Positions 33,367 to 41,328 of a stretch of DNA of 64,000 bases are shown here, one piece after another; positions within the stretch are counted from its first letter, which is position 1, and every line of letters starts with the position of its first letter. Made by a program: the position numbers and the translations under genes. Below the pieces are notes generated by a model. That model made no database searches. It worked only from the letters and a program-made list of their open reading frames with translations, and had not been told where the DNA came from. Source of the stretch: Aromatoleum toluclasticum ATCC 700605 (GTDB lineage Bacteria > Pseudomonadota > Gammaproteobacteria > Burkholderiales > Rhodocyclaceae); NCBI RefSeq assembly GCF_000378245.1, contig NZ_KB899497.1, positions 124,001 through 188,000 on the forward strand. Reading direction: 5' to 3'.

Positions 33367-36204
33367 ATGAAGCTGCCCAACTTCAGGTGGCGGACGCTCA
33401 ATACGCGCGTCACCTTTGTCACGCTATGCATCTTCCTGGCCAGCATCTGGTTGCTGGCCTGGTACGCTAGCCATGTTCTGCGCGGGGACATGCAGCGCCT
33501 GCTGGGCGAGCAGCAGTTCTCCACAGCCACCATCATGGCCGCGGGCGTCAACGATGATCTCGCGGAGCGGTTGCACGCGCTGGAGGTCGTCGCCGGGACA
33601 TTTGTCGAGGCGGCCGCGCGGGATCCGTCCGAGCTGCAGATGCGCCTGGAACGGTATCCGGTCCTCGTGGACCTGTTCAACGGCGGTGTGATGGTCCTGG
33701 ATGTCCATGGCACCGCGATCGCCGACATGCCGCGCTCGGTCGGGCGGATTGGCCTGAACTACATGGAACGGGATCACGTTGCCGCTGCGCTCGGGGAGGG
33801 CCGGGCGATGGTCGGCCGGCCGGTCATCGGCAAGAAGCTGTCGGCGCCCGTGTTGGGCATGTCGGTGCCGATTCGCGACGCACAGGGGAGGGTGCTTGGC
33901 GCGGTATTCGGAGTCACCGACCTGTCGAAGGCGAATTTCATCGACAAGATCGCCCGCAACGTCTACGGCCGCACCGGCGGTTATGTTCTTGTTGCGCCGC
34001 AATATCGCGTCGTGCTCGCAGCGTCCGACAAGCGCCGCATCATGGAGGTGTTGCCCGCGCGTGGCGTCATCCCGGCAATCGACCGCTTCCTCGACGGCTA
34101 TGAAGGGTCTGCCGTCTTCCGCAACGTCGCTGGCGTGGAGATCCTGGGTTCGGCGAAAGGCGTTCCGCTGCCGGGCTGGTACGTGGCCGTTGTGCTGCCG
34201 ATCGAAGAGGCTTTCGCGCCCATTCGCGAAGTGCAGCGGCGCGTGCTGGCCGCCGCGTTCCTGCTCAGTCTGCTGGTTGCGGGGCTCACCTGGGTGCTCC
34301 TGAAGCGCCAGCTCGCGCCGATACTCAATACCGTCAAGACCCTGGCCGCGTTTTCGGATTCGGAGCAGTTCCCGCACCCCCTGCCCATCGTTCGAGCGGA
34401 TGAGGTTGGGGAGTTGATCGGCGGGTTCAACCGCCTTCTGGATGCGCTGTCGCAGCGCAAGCGCGCGTTGAAGGAGAACGAACAGAAACTCGCCACCATC
34501 CTCCAGAGCGTCGATGCCCACATCTACATGAAGGACAGGAACGGGCGGTACCTGTTTGCCAATCGCAAGGCGTGCGAACCGTTCGGCCTGGCCGAATCGG
34601 AAATCGTCGGTTATGGCGACGAAAAGCTCTTCGACGCAGAGACCGTGGCGCGGATTCGCATCGACGACGCACAGGTTCTGGAGAACGGGGACTCGGTCAG
34701 GACGGAACAAACCGTCCAAATCAGCAAGGATGGCAGCACATCGACCTACCTGACCTTCAAGCTTCCCCTGCGCGATGAACGTGGCGAGATCTACGCACTG
34801 TGCGGTATCTCGACGGACATTACGGAGCACAAGCAGGTCGAGGAAACCTTGCGCGAGAGCCGCGTATTCGTGCAGGGCGTACTCGATTCCGTCCCCAACC
34901 AGATCGCCGTTCTCGACAGTGACGGAATGATCGTCGCCGTGAATGAACCGTGGCGGCGATTTGCCATCGAGAACGGTGTCGAGCCCGGAAAACCCGCGCC
35001 CAACACCGATGTGGGAACCTCTTACCTGGCGATCTGCGGCGCAAGTGACAACGGCGCCAGCGGCGGGGCCAGCGACGGCATCCGGGCAGTGCTCGACGGC
35101 CGCTTGCCGAGTTTCAGCCTCGAATATCCCTGCCATTCCCCCCATGCCCAGCGCTGGTTCACGATGACCGTCAATCCCCTGGGGGCCAGCCGCAAGGGCG
35201 TGGTGGTCATGCACAGCGACATCACGTCGCGCAAGCTCGCGGAGGACGGCTTGCGCCTTGCCGCCAGCGTTTTCACCCATGCCTATGAAGGGATCGCGCT
35301 CACCACGGTGACGGGCGAGATCATCGATGTGAACGACGCCTTCTGCCGCATCACCGGCTACAGCCGGGAGGAAGTGCTGGGCGGCAACCCGCGGATCCTG
35401 AAATCGGGGCGGCATGACGAGGCGTTCTACGCCTCACTGTGGCAGCGTCTTGCCGAGGAGGGCAGCTGGCAGGGGGAGATGTGGAACCGTCGCAAGAGCG
35501 GGGAAATCTATCCCGAACAAAAGACCATCACTGCCGTTCGCGACGAGCATGGCCAGGTTCGGCATTACGTTGCGCTTGGTTCCGACATCACCGAGCGCAA
35601 GAACATGGAAGAACAGATCCGGCAGCTTGCCTTCTATGATCCGCTGACCAACCTGCCGAATCGCCGCCTGTTCCACGATCGCTTGCGTCAGGCATTGGCG
35701 GCGAGAAAGCGCACGGGCTGCCAGAGCGCCCTGCTGTTCCTCGATCTGGACAATTTCAAGCCGCTGAACGATACCCACGGCCATGACGTCGGCGATCTGC
35801 TGCTGGTGGAAGTGGCACGGCGGCTGCAGAGCTGCGTGCGCGAGATCGACACCGTGGCGCGCTTTGGCGGCGACGAATTCGTGGTGATGCTCGGCGACTT
35901 GCAGCCCGATCGCGTGGAGTCGCGCCGCCACGCCGAGTTCGTTGCGCAGAAGGTCCTGGAGCGCCTGTCCGACCCTTACGAGCTGACGGCCGAGCACGCC
36001 GGCGAGCGCGCCCGCACGGTCAGGCACCGTTGTTCGGCAAGCATCGGCGTGGCGATGTTCCTGGACACCGACGCGAGCGAAGACCTCATCCTCAAGCGTG
36101 CGGATGCCGCGATGTATCAGGCCAAGGAGGCCGGCCGCGGGGCGATCCGCTTCATCGATCCGGAGGAAGGATCCATGCTTGCGGAACCGGAGGCGCTCGG
36201 CTGA
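33367..36204 (+). CDS. Membrane diguanylate cyclase with dCache, HAMP and PAS domains
   Basis: 945 residues from ATG 33367; a TTG at 33352 is in frame. Membrane helices about 13-34 and 292-313 flank a periplasmic dCache sensor (about 40-285, with MSVPIRDAQGRVLGAVFGVTD). A HAMP-like segment (315-370), three PAS domains (about 372-487, 495-622, 625-745) and a GGDEF domain (750-925) follow. The GGDEF motif is intact at 834-838 with I-site RxxD at 825-828. No EAL domain, so it should make c-di-GMP. The N-terminal half differs from that of the 0.2-4.3 kb protein, but the last PAS and the cyclase are similar. Confidence 0.93.
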   Translation: MKLPNFRWRTLNTRVTFVTLCIFLASIWLLAWYASHVLRGDMQRLLGEQQFSTATIMAAGVNDDLAERLHALEVVAGTFVEAAARDPSELQMRLERYPVLVDLFNGGVMVLDVHGTAIADMPRSVGRIGLNYMERDHVAAALGEGRAMVGRPVIGKKLSAPVLGMSVPIRDAQGRVLGAVFGVTDLSKANFIDKIARNVYGRTGGYVLVAPQYRVVLAASDKRRIMEVLPARGVIPAIDRFLDGYEGSAVFRNVAGVEILGSAKGVPLPGWYVAVVLPIEEAFAPIREVQRRVLAAAFLLSLLVAGLTWVLLKRQLAPILNTVKTLAAFSDSEQFPHPLPIVRADEVGELIGGFNRLLDALSQRKRALKENEQKLATILQSVDAHIYMKDRNGRYLFANRKACEPFGLAESEIVGYGDEKLFDAETVARIRIDDAQVLENGDSVRTEQTVQISKDGSTSTYLTFKLPLRDERGEIYALCGISTDITEHKQVEETLRESRVFVQGVLDSVPNQIAVLDSDGMIVAVNEPWRRFAIENGVEPGKPAPNTDVGTSYLAICGASDNGASGGASDGIRAVLDGRLPSFSLEYPCHSPHAQRWFTMTVNPLGASRKGVVVMHSDITSRKLAEDGLRLAASVFTHAYEGIALTTVTGEIIDVNDAFCRITGYSREEVLGGNPRILKSGRHDEAFYASLWQRLAEEGSWQGEMWNRRKSGEIYPEQKTITAVRDEHGQVRHYVALGSDITERKNMEEQIRQLAFYDPLTNLPNRRLFHDRLRQALAARKRTGCQSALLFLDLDNFKPLNDTHGHDVGDLLLVEVARRLQSCVREIDTVARFGGDEFVVMLGDLQPDRVESRRHAEFVAQKVLERLSDPYELTAEHAGERARTVRHRCSASIGVAMFLDTDASEDLILKRADAAMYQAKEAGRGAIRFIDPEEGSMLAEPEALG

Positions 36205-36235
36205 CCGTCGGCCGGCGCGGGGGGGCAGGGGCGGG

Positions 36236-36601
36236 TCATTTCCCCTTCGATAGCCTCGCCTTCAGATCGGCAAACGGGTTGTGCGTCGCCACTGCGCCGA
36301 TTTCCGTCTGGATCGAGCTGCCCGCCTGCGCTTCGAGCTGGCGCTGGTGCTCGTTGTCGTGGCAGTAGATGCACAACAGTTCCCAGTTGCTGCCGTCGGG
36401 CGGGTTGTTGTCATGATTGTGGTCGCGGTGATGCACCGTCAGTTCGCGCAGGTTGGTGACGGTGAATTCGCGCGCGCAGCGGCCGCAGATCCACGGGTAG
36501 ATCTTCAGCGCGCGTTCGCGATAGCCGTCGCTGCGCGTGTCGGCAGTACGCCGGGCGTCGGCGACGATACGGTCGAGTTTGCCGTGGTCGAAGGTCTTCA
36601 T
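36236..36601 (-). CDS. yajD: YajD-like HNH nuclease
   Basis: 121 residues. CGRC (39-42), then HHRDHNHDNNPPDGSNWELL and CIYCHDNEH give the zinc-finger HNH nuclease arrangement of E. coli YajD. Length matches. HNH proteins of this small class are presumed to nick or cut DNA; the physiological role is unknown. Convergent with the diguanylate cyclase gene. Confidence 0.9.
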   Translation of the reverse strand: MKTFDHGKLDRIVADARRTADTRSDGYRERALKIYPWICGRCAREFTVTNLRELTVHHRDHNHDNNPPDGSNWELLCIYCHDNEHQRQLEAQAGSSIQTEIGAVATHNPFADLKARLSKGK

Positions 36602-36691
36602 GGCTGGACGATTCGCATGTGTTGGTAGAGGTTTCGATTCAGCGGGGAGCCTGCCGGTTCATCGGGCGGAAAGGCGTCGGTCCGGGCGCGC

Positions 36692-37174
36692 TCAGAGCAG
36701 CGCTTCGATGTCGTCGGCGATGGCTTCCGGCGGAGTCATCGATGCGTAGCGCTCGACCTGCGTGCCATTGCGATCGACGAGGAATTTCGTGAAGTTCCAC
36801 TTGATCGCTTCGGTGCCGAGCACGCCTTTCGCGTGGGCCTTGAGCCATGCGAAGAGCGGGTGGGTGTTGTCGCCATTGACCTCGATCTTGGCGAACATCG
36901 GGAAGCTGACGCCGTAATTCGTCTCGCAGAACGCGGTAATCTCCGCGGCGTCGCCCGGTTCCTGCGCACCGAACTGGTTGCACGGGAAACCCAGCACCAC
37001 CAGCCCGCGGTCGCGGTACTTCTCGTAGAGCTGTTCGAGCCCGGCATAGTGCGGGGTGAAGCCGCACTGGCTGGCGGTGTTCACGATCAGCAGCACCTTG
37101 CCTGCGAATTCGCCCATCGTGGTGCTACCGCCGGCGAGGCGTTCGACGGCGATGTCCTTGAGATGCGTATCCAT
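36692..37174 (-). CDS. Glutathione peroxidase family (thioredoxin-type)
   Basis: 160 residues. The peroxidatic C37 is in VNTASQCGFTPHY, LGFPCNQFGAQEPG carries the conserved C65 and Gln, and KWNFTKFLVDRNG holds the catalytic Trp and Asn. Cys instead of Sec, as in most bacteria. It detoxifies hydroperoxides, often with thioredoxin rather than glutathione. It is encoded near a GST gene on the same strand, separated by an inverted-repeat element. Confidence 0.93.
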   Translation of the reverse strand: MDTHLKDIAVERLAGGSTTMGEFAGKVLLIVNTASQCGFTPHYAGLEQLYEKYRDRGLVVLGFPCNQFGAQEPGDAAEITAFCETNYGVSFPMFAKIEVNGDNTHPLFAWLKAHAKGVLGTEAIKWNFTKFLVDRNGTQVERYASMTPPEAIADDIEALL

Positions 37175-37269
37175 GGCCTGTTCCTCCTTGTTGACCGGGT
37201 TACCAGGTACAACATATCAGCTTGGGGTCAGCGCAGAGACTCCCTCCCCCAAGGCAATCGCGCGGACCT

Positions 37270-37373
37270 TCGTAGGGCGGGAGGGGCACAGCGCATCCCG
37301 CCAATCCGCCGGACGAAGGTATTCCAACGCCGCATGGCGGGATCCGCCTTCGGGTCCTCCCGCCCTACGAGTC
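37270..37373. repeat. Intergenic inverted-repeat element
   Basis: About 100 bp with complementary ends (CGTAGGGCGGGAGG on the left, CCTCCCGCCCTACGA on the right) and a second internal pair around GCATCCCGCC/GGCGGGATCC. It fits the class of GTAGGGCGG-type intergenic palindromes common in beta- and gammaproteobacteria, which fold as RNA and can act as terminators. It lies between GST and glutathione peroxidase genes. Confidence 0.7.
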
Positions 37374-37426
37374 CGTGCCCGACGGATGATTCCGGGCGGA
37401 ATCCTACGACACCGCCTTGATTGCCG

Positions 37427-38032
37427 TCACAGCAAGCCTTCGGCCTTCATCGCCGCGACGACTGCCGGGCGGGCGGCGACGCGGGCCTGGTAGGCGGCGA
37501 GCGCAGGCCATTGTGACAGGTCGAGTTCGATGTACTTCGCCCAGCCAGCCACCGTGAACAGGTAGGCGTCGGCGACGCTGAAATCCGAGCCCATCAGGTA
37601 GTCCTTGCCCGCGAGCTGTTCGGCCACGTAGCCGAAGCGGCGTTCGAGGTTCGCGCGGCAGGTCGCCTTCCACTCGGCGGGTGTTGCCGGATTGAAGAAG
37701 GGGCTGAAGGTCTTGTGGATTTCGGTGCCGATGAAGGTGAGCCAGCCTTGCAGCTTGTAGCGCTCGATGGTGCCGTTGGCGGGCGCCAGCTTCTTGCCCG
37801 GCGCCTGGTCGGCGAGGTACTGGACGATTGCGGGGCCTTCGGTGATCACTTCGCCGTTGTCGAGCTGGAGCGCGGGAACGTAGCCCTTGGGGTTGATCTT
37901 CAGGTAGTCCGCGCCCGATGCGGTGACCTTCGTCTGCAGGTCGACGACTTCCGTTTCGTACTTCAGGCCCGCTTCCTCGAGGACGATGTGGGGCGAGAGC
38001 GAGCATGCGCCGGGTTTCAAAAACAGCTTCAT
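37427..38032 (-). CDS. Beta-class glutathione S-transferase
   Basis: 201 residues from ATG 38032 with AAGGAG upstream. MKLFLKPGACSLSPHIVLEE begins the thioredoxin-like domain with C10, the bacterial beta-class catalytic Cys. NPKGYVPALQLDNGEVITEGPAIVQYL is the GSH-binding region, and SDFSVADAYLF marks the helical domain. It conjugates glutathione to electrophiles or reduces peroxides, and probably works alongside the neighbouring peroxidase. Confidence 0.93.
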   Translation of the reverse strand: MKLFLKPGACSLSPHIVLEEAGLKYETEVVDLQTKVTASGADYLKINPKGYVPALQLDNGEVITEGPAIVQYLADQAPGKKLAPANGTIERYKLQGWLTFIGTEIHKTFSPFFNPATPAEWKATCRANLERRFGYVAEQLAGKDYLMGSDFSVADAYLFTVAGWAKYIELDLSQWPALAAYQARVAARPAVVAAMKAEGLL

Positions 38033-38336
38033 TGATGGGCTCCTTGACCGGGTAAGAGGTTGATGCAGGGGAGGTCGCGCCCGGCGCATGCGTGCGCGGC
38101 GGTGCGACTTCCGGTGACTCGGGTGTCCGTGAACGCCCGCCGGCGGCGGTGTCCGGACATGGGGCAATGACTCCCGGATCGCGTCCGGGGTTCCGCAGAG
38201 CCTACGCGCCAGCCGTGTCCGTGGCAATCGGAAGGGGCGGGAAGGGGCAGGAAGGGGCGGGAGCCGTGCAGAGCTGCCCGCGAAGGGCGGGAGTTTGCGA
38301 TACTCGCGCCTCCATGATCACGTCCCGCCGTAGCGC
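38033..38336. other. Intergenic with G-rich tandem repeat
   Basis: 304 bp between divergent GST and methyltransferase genes. At 38231-38260 are three tandem 10-mers of GAAGGGGCGG (the middle copy ends AG). The repeated GGGG runs could form a quadruplex on the plus strand. No promoter pair is obvious. Confidence 0.5.
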
Positions 38337-39515
38337 ATGAATCACCGCGAGCGCCTTCTCGAACTGCAATCCGGACTGCACGCGCACGAGGCGTTCTGGC
38401 GGCCGTCGCCTTTCCAGGTGCGCAGGCCCGCCTGGTGCGAGGAGCTGCCGGCCCTCGCCGACGCGGTGCTCGGTCTCGACGAGGCGACGCTCGACCGCTT
38501 CATTGTCGATCCCGACGCCTGCCGCGCGTGGCTCGCGCCGCGCCTGCCCGTCGTCGAAACGCTGGAAGCCCTGTGCACGCTGCGGCAGCTCGCTCCGCGC
38601 GACCTGCCGCAGCGCGATCCGCGTGCCGACCTGTTCATCCCGGGGCGCAAGCTCGCGCAGATCGACGCCTTCGCCGCACACGGGCCGGCCGCCGCGGCGC
38701 CGGTGCTGGAGTGGTGTGCGGGCAAGGGGCATCTCGGGCGGCGGCTGGCGCTGCTCGACCGGGTGCCGGTGCGTCTGCTGGAGATCGACCCCGCGCTGTG
38801 CCGGGCCGCGGAGCGCCTCGCCGACGGGAGCGGGGTGGAGCAGAGCGTGACATGCGGCGATGCGCTGGACGAGGCCGCCCGCCGCCATGTGCGCGGCCAC
38901 GCGGTCGTCGCGCTGCATGCCTGCGGCGAGCTGCATCGCACGCTGGTCCGCCACGCGGCGCACGATCACGCGCACAGCTACCGTATCGCGCCATGCTGCT
39001 ATCACCTCGGCGCCGGTGAGGGCTACCGGCCCCTGAGTCGCGAGGCCACGCTGGCGCTCGACGAGCGGGCGCTGCGCCTGGCGGTCACCGAGACCGTCAC
39101 CGCGCCGCGCAACGTGCGCACGCGCCTGGCGCGCGACCAGGCGTGGAAGCTGGGCTTCGTCGCGTTGCGCAACGAGATCGAAGGCGAAGCCCCGCGCAGT
39201 TTCAAGCCGGTGCCGGCGTCATGGCTGTCGCGCGATTTCGCGGATTATTGCCGGGCGCTGGCGGAGCGCGAAGGGGTGCGCCTGCCGGCGGCGGTGGATT
39301 GGGGTCACTGGCTTGCCGCCGGCGAGCGCCGCCGCGCCGAGGTCCGCCGCCTCGAGGTGGTCCGCCACGCGTTCCGCCGCGCGCTGGAAGTGTGGCTCGT
39401 GATGGACCTCGCGCTGGGGCTGGAGGATGCGGGCTTCGAGGTGCAGGCCGGCACCTTCTGCGCACGCGCGCTCACGCCGCGCAACCTGCTGCTGCTCGCG
39501 CGGCGGCGTGCGTGA
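38337..39515 (+). CDS. SAM-dependent methyltransferase (Methyltransf_32-like)
   Basis: 392 residues. The central Rossmann domain has motif I VLEWCAGKGHLGRRLAL, LLEIDPALCRAAERL for the SAM ribose acid, VVALHACGELHRTLV and the PCCYH motif (IAPCCYHLGAG). This combination is typical of the GSTCD/METTL25-related Methyltransf_32 family. The N-terminal 120 residues are helical and probably bind the substrate, possibly tRNA or rRNA; the target is not known. A single gene. Confidence 0.85.
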   Translation: MNHRERLLELQSGLHAHEAFWRPSPFQVRRPAWCEELPALADAVLGLDEATLDRFIVDPDACRAWLAPRLPVVETLEALCTLRQLAPRDLPQRDPRADLFIPGRKLAQIDAFAAHGPAAAAPVLEWCAGKGHLGRRLALLDRVPVRLLEIDPALCRAAERLADGSGVEQSVTCGDALDEAARRHVRGHAVVALHACGELHRTLVRHAAHDHAHSYRIAPCCYHLGAGEGYRPLSREATLALDERALRLAVTETVTAPRNVRTRLARDQAWKLGFVALRNEIEGEAPRSFKPVPASWLSRDFADYCRALAEREGVRLPAAVDWGHWLAAGERRRAEVRRLEVVRHAFRRALEVWLVMDLALGLEDAGFEVQAGTFCARALTPRNLLLLARRRA

Positions 39516-39631
39516 CGTTTGGAAACGTGTGATCGTCCCGGGCAGGAGGATAATATTCGGCCGGAATGTTCCGGCTTGCCGGTCTGCCAAGCCGGTGGGA
39601 TCCGGTGAGCCATCCGTTCGGGAGAATAAAA

Positions 39632-40096
39632 ATGTACAAGAAGCTCGCAATTGCGTCGCTCGCGGCCCTCGTGCTCAGTGCGTGTGTCGTGACGCCCCCG
39701 CGTGGCGCTGCGGTGGTCGTCGCGCCGGCACTGCCGGCCATTGTCGAATTCGACGTGGAGCCGTATTACTTCTATCGCGGCTATTACTACTATTACGAGA
39801 ACGCCCGCTGGCGCTATTCGAGCTCCCGGTCGGGACCGTGGGTGGAGTTGCCCCGCAGTCATTACCCGCGGGAAATCCGCTTCAAGGGCCGCAGGGAAGA
39901 TTGGCGTGGCGACAACCGCGATCGTGACGATCGACGCTGGGATCGTGACGACCAGCGTCGCTGGGAACGCGATAAGGAGCGCCGCCGCGATCGTGATGAC
40001 GACCGCCGGGGCGACGACGACGATCGCAGGCGCGACCGCCGCGGTGATGACGGTGGCGACCGCCCCTGGTGGGATCGTAACGACGAGCGTCACTGA
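39632..40096 (+). CDS. Small lipoprotein with Asp/Arg-rich tail
   Basis: 154 residues, GGGAGA before ATG 39632. Lipobox LVLSAC (C18). A short domain with PYYFYRGYYYYYENARWRYS, rich in Tyr, precedes about 60 residues made almost only of D, R and some W/G (for example RRDRDDDRRGDDDDRRRD). The YFYRGYYYYY-W-SS-GPW pattern is seen in small envelope proteins of unknown function. The charged tail is low complexity and probably disordered; it may bind polyanions, metal or peptidoglycan. Function unknown. Confidence 0.8.
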   Translation: MYKKLAIASLAALVLSACVVTPPRGAAVVVAPALPAIVEFDVEPYYFYRGYYYYYENARWRYSSSRSGPWVELPRSHYPREIRFKGRREDWRGDNRDRDDRRWDRDDQRRWERDKERRRDRDDDRRGDDDDRRRDRRGDDGGDRPWWDRNDERH

Positions 40097-40181
40097 GCGT
40101 CGCGGCCGCGCCCGATCCGACCCTCATCGTTGTGGTCCGGACTTGGTCGGCCTGTGCAGGCCGGAAGTCCGGACTCCCCGC

Positions 40182-40487
40182 TTAGCTGGCGTCGCGCGGG
40201 CCGTAGTAGCGGGGCCGGCGGGGGGCGTCGTTGGCGGGCGTGTCCGCGCCGCGCAGGCGCCGGAACAGTTCCGTCGTGATCTGTTCGACCTGCGTGGCCG
40301 ACAGGATGTCGGTGTCGAAGAGGATTGCGCCCAGCAGACGGTGGCCCTGGCCGCTCAGTTCTTCGCGGACCTGGCGCGCCAGCGCGTCGGTGAGTTGCGA
40401 TTCGGTGAGGAATCCGAGCTCGATGGCGATCTGGCCGAATCGGGGGCAGTACTTCCTGGATAAATCCTTGCGCAGTGAGCTGAACAT
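40182..40487 (-). CDS. Stand-alone MshEN/GspE-N-like small protein
   Basis: 101 residues. RFGQIAIELGFLTESQLTDALARQ and RLLGAILFDTDILSATQVEQITTELF form two helix-loop units like the N-terminal domain of GspE/PilB-type ATPases (MshEN), some of which bind c-di-GMP in an RLGxxL-type loop. No ATPase domain is attached. A hairpin (40522-40548) lies in its leader. With three c-di-GMP-type proteins in the window, an effector role is a reasonable guess but unproven. Confidence 0.7.
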   Translation of the reverse strand: MFSSLRKDLSRKYCPRFGQIAIELGFLTESQLTDALARQVREELSGQGHRLLGAILFDTDILSATQVEQITTELFRRLRGADTPANDAPRRPRYYGPRDAS

Positions 40488-40521
40488 GGTCCTGGGCTGG
40501 CGGCAAAGTTCCGGATGCGAT

Positions 40522-40548
40522 CCGTCGTGCCGGGGGCCGGTACGACGG
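40522..40548 (-). promoter_or_regulatory. Leader hairpin of the MshEN-like gene
   Basis: Arms CCGTCGT (40522-40528) and ACGACGG (40542-40548) are perfectly complementary, with an inner CCGG/CCGG pair. 34 bp upstream of the ATG. There is no T-run. Confidence 0.35.
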
Positions 40549-40680
40549 AAAGGTGCCAGCATACTACAACGACGGCATTGCGATCGCATGACGGGGCGCT
40601 AAGGCCGCGCGCCTTCATGAACGATTCCGCGAGCACTCCGGCGTGCCGGCGGCCGGATGTGCCGCCGCGCGATTCGCCGC

Positions 40681-41328
40681 TCAGGGTTCGATCAGCCCGG
40701 AACGCACGGCGATCAGCGCCAGCTCGGCGGCATTCGCGGCGTTGAGTTTCTGCTTGATGTGGTAGAGATGGGTGCCGACGGTGCTGGGGCTGAGCTTGTG
40801 GGTGTCCGCGACCTGGGTCACGGAATTGCCTTTCGCGAGTTCGAGGAAGACGGCGAATTCCTTGTCGGTGAGCGCGTCGGCGGGGTCGTTGCTGCCGCCG
40901 AACTGTGCGAGCGCGAGTTGCGGTGCGAGTTCGGGGTCGACGTAGCGCTGGCCGCGTGCGACCTGGGCGACGGCGCGCACCAGTTCCTGCGGCTGGGCGC
41001 GCTTCGAGAGGTAGCCGGTGGCCCCGGAGCGCAATGCGCGCATCGGGATCTGCGAGTCTTCGTGCGCCGAGAGCATCAGCACGCGCGCGCCGGGGTGGTG
41101 CGCGCGCAGGCGGTCCAGCGCGCACAGGCCGCCCAGCCCGGGCATGGTCACGTCCATGACGAGGGCGTCGGGCTGGTGCTCGCCGAACGCGGCGATCGCT
41201 GCCTCGCCGCTGTCGGCCTCGGCGACGACGGTGGCGCCGGCGCCTTCGAGCAGCATGCGGAAGCCCATGCGGACGATGGCGTGGTCGTCGGCGAGCACGA
41301 GGCGGAGGTTTTCAAGACTGCAGGCCAT
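40681..41328 (-). CDS. NarL/LuxR-type response regulator
   Basis: 215 residues from ATG 41328. The receiver domain (8-125) has the acidic pair D14/D15, phospho-acceptor D59 (LVMDVTMPG) and the conserved Lys in YLSKRAQPQE. The LuxR-type helix-turn-helix (about 150-210) contains LTDKEFAVFLELAKGNSVTQVA and STVGTHLYHIKQKL. Its start overlaps the kinase gene by 17 bp, so the pair is translated together. Regulators of this type (ExaE, PedR) control PQQ alcohol dehydrogenase systems in pseudomonads; here it is inferred to do the same. Confidence 0.93.
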   Translation of the reverse strand: MACSLENLRLVLADDHAIVRMGFRMLLEGAGATVVAEADSGEAAIAAFGEHQPDALVMDVTMPGLGGLCALDRLRAHHPGARVLMLSAHEDSQIPMRALRSGATGYLSKRAQPQELVRAVAQVARGQRYVDPELAPQLALAQFGGSNDPADALTDKEFAVFLELAKGNSVTQVADTHKLSPSTVGTHLYHIKQKLNAANAAELALIAVRSGLIEP

